Assembly: GCA_037783545.1 (NCBI GenBank)
Contig: JBBELK010000217.1
Location: 1,302,001 to 1,366,000 of the forward strand
Reading direction: 5' to 3'
DNA: 64,000 nucleotides
From: Henricia sp. BOLD:AAB3569
Lineage: Eukaryota; Echinodermata; Asteroidea; Spinulosida; Echinasteridae
Position numbers and translations under genes: made by a program. The notes beneath the pieces are model-generated. The model ran no database searches. It saw only the letters and a list, made by a program, of their open reading frames with translations, and was not told the origin of the DNA. Below are positions 53,186-62,100 of this stretch, one piece after another (position 1 is the first letter of the stretch; each line of letters begins with the position of its first letter).

Positions 53186-56100
53186 TAAACATAATGGCTA
53201 TACTTCAAAAATGAATTAAAGTTCATTTTCAGAATAAGCTGTGGCTTATGTGCTGATTTTATACAAAGAGTGGCTAATATGTTGAGATGTGAAGCCCAAA
53301 AGACAGTGTGCACATATGTATATATACCCAGTGACAAAAGAATGTTTTTTCTATTTTTTGATTGAAAAAAATCAGTCAGTCTGAGAGTAGGAATGTTCAG
53401 CACACAGAAGCTTTATGCAGTCATGCATAATGAAGCTGTTATGTGAATATTTCAATGTCAACTTAATTACAAAATAAATTTCCAAATTTCAATTAAACTG
53501 AAAATTTGCGTTTCTTCTGTTGGTCTGTATAGTCTTTTTAATCAAACTTGTTATCACAAAGTATCCAAACTATGCCAAGTGTTCAACAAGTTTTGCACAT
53601 CATTGTACTCGTGTAAAATGCAGGGCAAAACCTCCCTATTGTTATGCTTGGAGCCGAAATTAAATTTGATTCTGCCTTTTCTTGTCTAAGGATATGACCG
53701 AGTCTCTAGCCCGCAGTGTGACGGAGCATCAAGGGTACCAAGATGCCTTGCGGGAGGCTCAACGAGCACTCTTAGACATCTCACAGCAACTCACTGCACA
53801 AGGAGCTCTGCCAGACGGGGCTACTCTAGAGGACACACAGCAGAGATTGTCTCAACTACAGGTAGGCTGAGACTCCTAACCCCTTGCGGACATGTTTATC
53901 TTGCTGGAAATTGGTCCAACACATGGTATTCTGTAGGCAAGTTTAAGTGCAAGGCCGCGGTTATAGCCGTCATCCGGTGGCAAGGTGTTAAATACCACCC
54001 AAGCAAAGATAGTGGACTATTTGCAAATAATAATAACAACGCTTTATCACCAAAGTATCAAAGCACTGTTTCCATTATTCTGATGAATCGTCAGAATCAT
54101 CTTGCTTCGTCTAGGCGTGTCCTGCCTGGCCATGATGCACAACCTATAGGCACTTTGTAACATTCCCCTAATTATCGCACGGGTCGATGAAGCAATTAGG
54201 GTTAAGTGCTATGCCCAGATACACAAATATGTTGGCCATAGTTGGGCTTGAACCCACAACCTTCCAATTATGAGTCCAATTGATAGATGCATAATCCCTA
54301 AATGGGGAGTGTGAGGGCGGTTTCCTTGGCAACTGGCTCTAAACATTGAGGCATTGGCTGTACCTCGGTCCAAGACTGAAGGATAAATATTTTTCACTAT
54401 TTCTCCACAAACCATGTTGTATTTGTTTTAACATGCCTCATAATTATTCTTTCAGGCTGCCACAGTATTTCATGTGTTTTGAAATTTCCTCAGTTAAAGG
54501 CACAGGCTCGTCAGCAATGCGCGCGCGCCAAATTCGTGCCACGAAAAACGCAGCTCCATAGCAACGGCATGGAGCTGCGTATTTCGCGGCACGAATTTGG
54601 CGCGCGCGCATTGCTGATGAGCCTGTGCCTTTAATATTGCAAATCGAGCCCCATTGATTTTAGCTGTAATATACTTGTACGTAAAGTGCAGGCATTGTTG
54701 GTACATTTATTTTTAAAAGTCCTAGCTGCACTGAGACAAATTAAATCTAAGGTTGTGATTTTGTTTCTAGAATGAAGCAATGAAATACTGTGACTGTCTT
54801 ATGACTATTTATGAGGCATAGTAATATTTCATGTCAAATAAATTTGTATTAAATTGCACCGCCTTCTAATCTAGTACCTCCCACCCAAAATAGTTAGCAT
54901 ACCCACGAGTCAAAACTATATTTGCTATGCTGTTTCTTAAACCATTAAAATTGCACCTTTTTCCTAATTAATACAGAAATACAGAGGTTTAATTAATTTC
55001 AATGTGGCATGAGCAATTTCTTTGCACGATAACATGTTGTTTGCTCTTGTTGCATCCCTTACTCCTTTGTAGGAAACTTTAAAAACAAAATTCACTTCAA
55101 AACTGGCCTAAAAATCACTGAAACTAAAAAGTACTACTAACCTCAATAATTAGCTTGCTAATTTTAATTGAAAAAATTATTTAGTTTGGGACTCTTGTAA
55201 TGCTTTCAGCTTGAGCCCATTGTATTTTAAAATTAATTTTGTTTAATATGCTTGTGGAAAACCTGAATTTGGGGTATTCACTAAAAGCGGTCTTTGCACG
55301 GTTAATCTTATCTCAGCACATTTGTGACTGATACATATGTAAGGTTCCTGTTGTAATCAGGCATTTCACTAAAGCCTGCCGCACACCTTTGCAATTTATT
55401 GGATAATCAGACACCGGACCATCGGATCCGGAAAAATCAAACAAGTTTGATTTGCTCCGGTCTATGGTATATACGGTCAGACCAGCCCAAATTGTTTCAG
55501 CACACACCTTTCCGATGATCCGACTATCCGGTAAATCGCAAAGGTGTGCGGCAGGCTCAAGTCCCGGGGACCTCTTAAAAGTGTTCAACTGGACAAACGT
55601 CAATAAAGCAGTGCTAACTGACAGATTTTTACTGGCCCCTTTTACCATGTTTTGTGACATTTACAACCTTAAAGGCCCATTGTATCATTTGCAATGACCC
55701 ACAATTTTAGTTCATAAGTTGACAAGAAAACTTCACTCAAAGTGTTGATATCAATGGTAACAAATACCACATGAATTGTTTTCTGCCAAAATGCCACATT
55801 TCTGTGGAAAATCGACAACTGAAAGTGGTTTTAAAAAAATAATTAAAAAACTGTGTATACAGTTTGGTTTAGCATTGGGTAACAACAAGTTTGCTCGGAA
55901 CTGAAGCATTACTGCATCTATGTAGCTGCAATTTCTGCGGGCTAGCTAACTTTCTTCTTTAGATATGCAATGCTTTTGTTCAAGTAATTCATAAAAAGTT
56001 TCATCTGCAAATGATAGATTGGGCCTTTAAAGGCACAGGCTCGTCAGCAATGCGCACACACCAAATTCGTGCCAATAAATACGCAGCTCCATAGCACATG

Positions 56101-59100
56101 CATGGAGCTGCATATTTCGTGGCACGAATTTGGCGCGCGCATTGCTGACGAGCCTGTGCCTTTAACTCCATTCCTGCTGGTGAAGTTTCCTCTTCTAACC
56201 ATTGGGGCATGCTCAACTAACCATCGCCCCATCTCTTTCCGTTTCTTGCACTCTTTGGACTCTAACCACAGGGAATTATGCGGCAAATCACAGCATGCAC
56301 TCTCAAACTAGACCACGCCTCCGAGGCCGGGGCTGTCCTCAAAAGCCCCGCCCCGGCCACTCCCACCACCACACTAACCCAGCATGTAGAGGCGGAACTT
56401 AGAGCCTTGAGGGAGGAGCTAGAGGCTGTCAATCAAATGGCCATTAGCATGCAGACTGGCATGCAGGAGGCTGTTAGGCAGCATCAGGTTTATAAGGAGA
56501 CATTGCAGACGTGTGGTGAATGGTTACAGGTTGCACAGGAGAAATGGAGGCAGGGCGAGGCAGAGGGTGATGGGGCGGAGCCTGTAGTGCAGACAGAAAG
56601 CCTCGAAGATGCCCAGAATCAGTTGAAGGAGCTGCAGGTAGGATAAGCAAGCTATCACAAGGTCACCTCCATTCTCTTTTGGCACTCCTTCATACCTAAA
56701 GGAGCCTGTTCAGATTTTTTTCAGAAAATGAATTTCATTCTAACCTAGCAATTATATAAAATACCTCCCAAAAATACTATCCATAGGAAGAAAACAGGAC
56801 ATTTGCTATTTCCAATTTGGATGTAGAAGCAAAAAGGTTGGTGTGATCACTGCACTGCTTTATGAAATGGATAAATTACATGTAGTTTACAAAACATCAG
56901 TGGTTTTTAACGATAACCTTAAAAGTATACGGATTGAGAGCACGAAATTTCAGAACGATAATGAGACAAATGTGACAAATATGGTGTCAAAATCTCAACA
57001 CCCATGGGAAAAATGGAGGGCTCAAAATGTGATCTGTACATGCTCTTTAAGTGCTGCCACATGTTCTGTTTACATCTGATTTTAAAGGAGTGTGACCAGT
57101 TTTTTTCAAACAAATGGATTTCGCTATAACCTAACAATCATATAATATAAACGGGAAATTTTAGATGTGGAGGCAAAAATGTTGGTGTAATCACTGCACT
57201 ACTTTATGTAACCGGATAAATTAGTTTACTAAATTCCAGTGGTTTTTTAACGATAACCTTCAAAATATATGGATTGAGAGCACCAAATTTCAGAATGGTA
57301 ATGAGACATGGTATCAAAATCTCAACATCCATGGAAAAAATGTGGTGGTCAAAAATGTGACCTAGTCAAAAATGTGACCTGGTCACGCTCCTTTAAAACC
57401 TAACAGCAGTGTTGTAGTCGAGGTTTTCACAAAACCCATCACAAGGCTTTGCAAATTCTTCAATCTGTGCTCGGGGTTCATCGTTTCACTCAAAATTCTT
57501 TCCACGTCGCTTTTTCTGAAAGCGCCATGCATAGCATTTACTAGCTAAAAGGATCGATGTAAATTTACCCTTTTCTAAACGTCTGCTTCACTAAAGCCTT
57601 CAGTGATTCTTCTTCAAATTCAGAAAGATCCTTTCCCTATCAGAGAATGCTTCTTCCCCTGTTGAAAACATCAGAAAATTAAAACCAAAATTCTTTCCTT
57701 TGTTCAGGGCTCATTAGACACAGCCGTGATGCACAGCCAGCTCGTCCAAGCAGCTGAAGCGAATCTAGATGACAGCAGCTCCGATCTGTCCACATCTCAG
57801 CTATCAGCCGATATCCATCACCAACTAACCATCGTCACAGAGACCATTGAGACACGCATCAATATCCTGCAGGAACTGAGCAGGCAATGGAAGGACTTGG
57901 AGGGGCGGAAGGCGAGGTTGAGAGAGTGGCTTGAGGAGGCTAGGCAGAGGGAGGAGATGGAGAGATTGAAACCTGCTGAGGTGGACATTGCCAGGGCAAG
58001 GTCACACCTACAGCGCATCAAGGTAATTCAAGAACTTTGATTTGGTTTATATACTGAACCGAAAAATAAACGTCGTTTGAATCTGGATAAATGGAAGCTT
58101 CATTTTGAAAATACATATTCAGCTGGGTATTTGGGTGAACTTTCAGCGTAATGGTACAACATGTTGTTAAATTGAGCACCCTCCAAATGACGAAGAAAGG
58201 ACATATCTCTGATCATTTGAAAAAGCGATGTCTCTTTTGCGGTTCAGTATATTTGCGTGACTTGCATTTATTGATTTCTTTCATTGTTCCCTGTATTAGG
58301 ATCTTTTTATAAATTAGGGGTCTATTTTTTGTGTCCCCTGTTACATCGGACATCTTGATTTTTGTAAATTCATGACACATTCTTTAAATGCCTTATATGA
58401 GTGAGTACATTCGAAGGCCATTCTAATGATACTTGGCACATGTCAGGTGTAACAGGGGACACCAAAATGACAAACTTTTAGACACCCAACTTATTTTGCC
58501 ACCATCCCGATCCGAATTCCCTAGACCAAGACATTAAGGGACTATCTGATCTCACCGAGAATCTGATAGATTCTAGACAAGTGGAACTTGAAGATGCCAA
58601 ATTTATTCAGTTGATCATAATAAGATAGTTATTAATAACATAAATCATAATTTCATTAGGAGTTGTCTGATGACGTCAAGTCCAAGCATGCAGAGCTCTC
58701 TGAGATCCAGGAGGAGCAATCCCACCTCTGCCACCATCCTGATCCAGGCCTGAATTCCCTAGGCCAAAACATCAAGGCACTGTCTGATCTCACCGAGCAG
58801 CTGACAGATTATAAATTGGTGGAACTTGATGATGCCGAACGTTATTTGGAAGCAAAGGTGGCAGCGGAAGAGGTCTTGAATGAGGCTGAGAAAGAAATGG
58901 GAGTCATGGAGAAAGATGAGTTCATGCCCAGTCCCGAGAAGCTGGAGAAATACAAGGTTAGTTATCACTAACTCATAACTTACTCATTTTGGTTTCATGT
59001 GAATAAATCTTATACTCCGAAGTGGAGTTTTGGTTCACTGAATCTCGCCATGTCTGAATATACAAATGGTTTAAAGTCAAAGGAACCAATTTAAAATGTT

Positions 59101-62100
59101 AAGATATGAATATCCACCATGTTACCAATAAGCTACAATAACCGAATTTCACTCAATGTTTAAACTTTATTTAAACATTGCAACAAAATTCAAACAAATT
59201 GACAAAAACAGTTTGCTGACTTTACAGCTTGTGGTGGACAGTCTAAAATTGTCACCATTTTGACCAAGGGCGAACCACATTCTGATGTATTCACTCAAGT
59301 AAAAATCCCCAGTTAGGTAGACGTTGGGCAAAATTAGAAAGTTAAGAATCTGTCATTCGTGTATTAAAGGAGTTTGGTGTGTCCTGGTTTCTAAAACTGC
59401 ATTTCTTTAAATATTCACTGTAATCAATGCAAAGTCCTGTTGGTTCTTAGAAAACAATGCAGTGTAATGTCTGTCAGATCAAAGGCATTAATACAATACA
59501 TTAATACAGTGCATCGTTCATTAGGTTGTCAATGACATTGCCCCATGACCTCAACAAGTCTTCCAATTTATCTGTTTTGTAGGTGGTTAAAGCAGTTACA
59601 ATTTAAGCACCTTTTCTGCACAAGTAGCCAATATGGGTAATTCCCAAAATTAGGGGTCCAAAAGTGTGACATGCTTTTTAAGATTTCCAAGTGTTTTTAA
59701 TGATTGAAAGTGGTTTCCCAGTAGAAAATAATTATTTTTATTTGTACAAATGCCACTCAAATTTAATGTTTGTGTGTAGATATGGCACCAAGGTTAATGC
59801 AAACTCAATTTTCATTGGCGTAGGTAACCCGGGACACCAAACTCCTATTCAATACCATGGAACAAATTATAAGCCTTTATGGTCTTCTGTTTTGAATATT
59901 TTTCAGGAATCAGAAAACAAAATATTTAAGAAAATGATGCTGCCCCCTATAATCACAGGCCACAGTCCATTACTGAGAATTTGTGATCATGAGTGGTGAT
60001 TTTTGAAGCAGAGAGTGTCGTACGTAACTGGGACACCAAACATTTTGGACCCCTAATTTTGGGAATTACCCATATGCAAAACAATTAGAGATTTGAAGAA
60101 ATTTGTTTTTAATTATCACAGCGAATTGAATCCCTGTTAGCTGAGAGGAGTGAACTGGATTCATTGAGAGAGTCCACGAGGCAGGTTTCAGGCTCGACAA
60201 GTCCCAAAGACAGGAATGCAGTGCAAGAATCCTTCAGGTAAAACATCGGGAGTTTATATAAAAAACAACAGCAAGAAGTATTAAAGTAAACTGTGGAATT
60301 TTGAGCCAAGTGAGTCAATAAACTGTTTATGCTTCAGTGATTTTTATTAGTAATATAAATAAAGTAATTTGAGACTGCGGTGTAAAGTTATGTCTTCTGT
60401 TCTTATGCCATTAAGGTTGGTTTTGCAACATATTCAGGAAAAAAACTGATAATGTTGAGCATGGTAAATTTATATTTTCATGTGGAATTGATATTTGGTT
60501 TGAGTTTAAACAAGGCTTTTTACTCTTCCACTACGGCATGGTACTCACAGCAGGACATTTTCCTGACCACAATACTGAGCATTTAGAAACGGAGCTGCAT
60601 TCTGACTTTGGCTAATTTACCTAAGGGAAGATACGTAAATCTAACCGCCGGTACCGCAGCGGTACCGGTGTCAGTACCGGCGGTTAGATTTGTGTGTCTT
60701 CCCTAATTGGCATGGGAAGTTTTTTAATTTTTGGGTACAACGACAATGAACAAGCTATGCGCTTTGTGTGTTTGTGAGGTCGATTGAGCCCTAAACGTAC
60801 GCAGGTCACGATGGCTACTTAGATAGATGTGAAATTGTTTAAAAACTGTACTAGAGAGTCTAACCAGGGATGTGATTTTTCAGGTTTTTTTTGCCAAAAA
60901 ACATGACCCCTGTGAATCGTGTGAATCCCACGCCGTAATGGCTTCACGCTTGCAATTTCAGGTTTTTTTTCAAACATCCAATCACATCCCTGTCTAACTG
61001 GAGTTTAACTGGAATTAGTCTATGTAGACTGCTCCTCCTTGGCAGTCTACATAGACCGGAATGAGACCATGTTTTGGTACTCGAAACTGTCTACCATTTA
61101 GACACAACTGAGATAGACAGTTTGAGTTGAACCGAAGCTAGATTGCTTTTATTACTGTATCTGAACTTACATTCCTTCTTGTTTTTGTTCCTTTCAGTGA
61201 GAGTACAGAGAGATGGGTCAACCTAACAGAACAATCCCGCAGCCGTGCCCTTAGCCTCCAGCAATCCCTGGCTGATTACAATGCCTTCATGGACCAAGCT
61301 GATGAGTCAAGCCAGTGGCTTAAGGCCACGGCTGAGCAGGTTGATGTTGGGGATACGATGAGGCCTGAAGTAGAGGCAGCTCAGGAGCTGCTTGATGCCA
61401 ACCAGGTAGGTGGCCTTTTTGTCCTGTTTGCTTGTACCTACCACCCTTAAAGACAGAGTACATGATTGGTAAACTATTAAAAAGGGCGTTATTTCCACTC
61501 GTAATTAAAAGCCTATGTTGAGAAAAATGCCTCATAGATGCAGTAATACTTCAGTAAAACCTGAAAAATCCATGCATGTTTTTGTGTATAAATGAATGGT
61601 TAAAAAAAAATTTAAAACCCACCTTCAGTTGGCAATTTCTCTCACAAAGGTACCATTTTACATGGAAACAAAATCATGTGGTGTTTGTTACTATTAGTAT
61701 CAACACTTTTAGTTAGATTTTTCTTGTCAACTCGGGAAGTAAAATTTTGGGTAACTGCAAATGATACCCATTGGGGCTTTTTAAAGGTCAAGGAAACTTG
61801 GCCAAGACTGTGTAACATCCGACTCATTTCACCAGAATGGGTCCCATATGGTTTTTCTCTCATTCTATATTTGTAACCAGTAATTGATCAATGATTGTTC
61901 CAGGCCTTATGCTCAGACATTGCCAGCAAGAAGGCTGTGTTCCTCCTGATCAGCAGCCAAACTGATAAGCTGTGCCAAGGACTCAGCCAACGGGAGAGAG
62001 AAACCGTCCAACGTTGTATTCAACAGCTTGGAGCTCAGTTTGAAGCGCTGGAGCAGAATGCCTCAGAACGACGCAAAATGCTGCAGACGTGCATTGCTCA

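Noticed and set aside
32195-61197. Introns 27 and 45 as paralogous introns from one exon-pair duplication
   Set aside because: The intron positions differ (after residue 68 and residue 38 of the repeat), so the shared sequence is better explained by two insertions of one foldback element.
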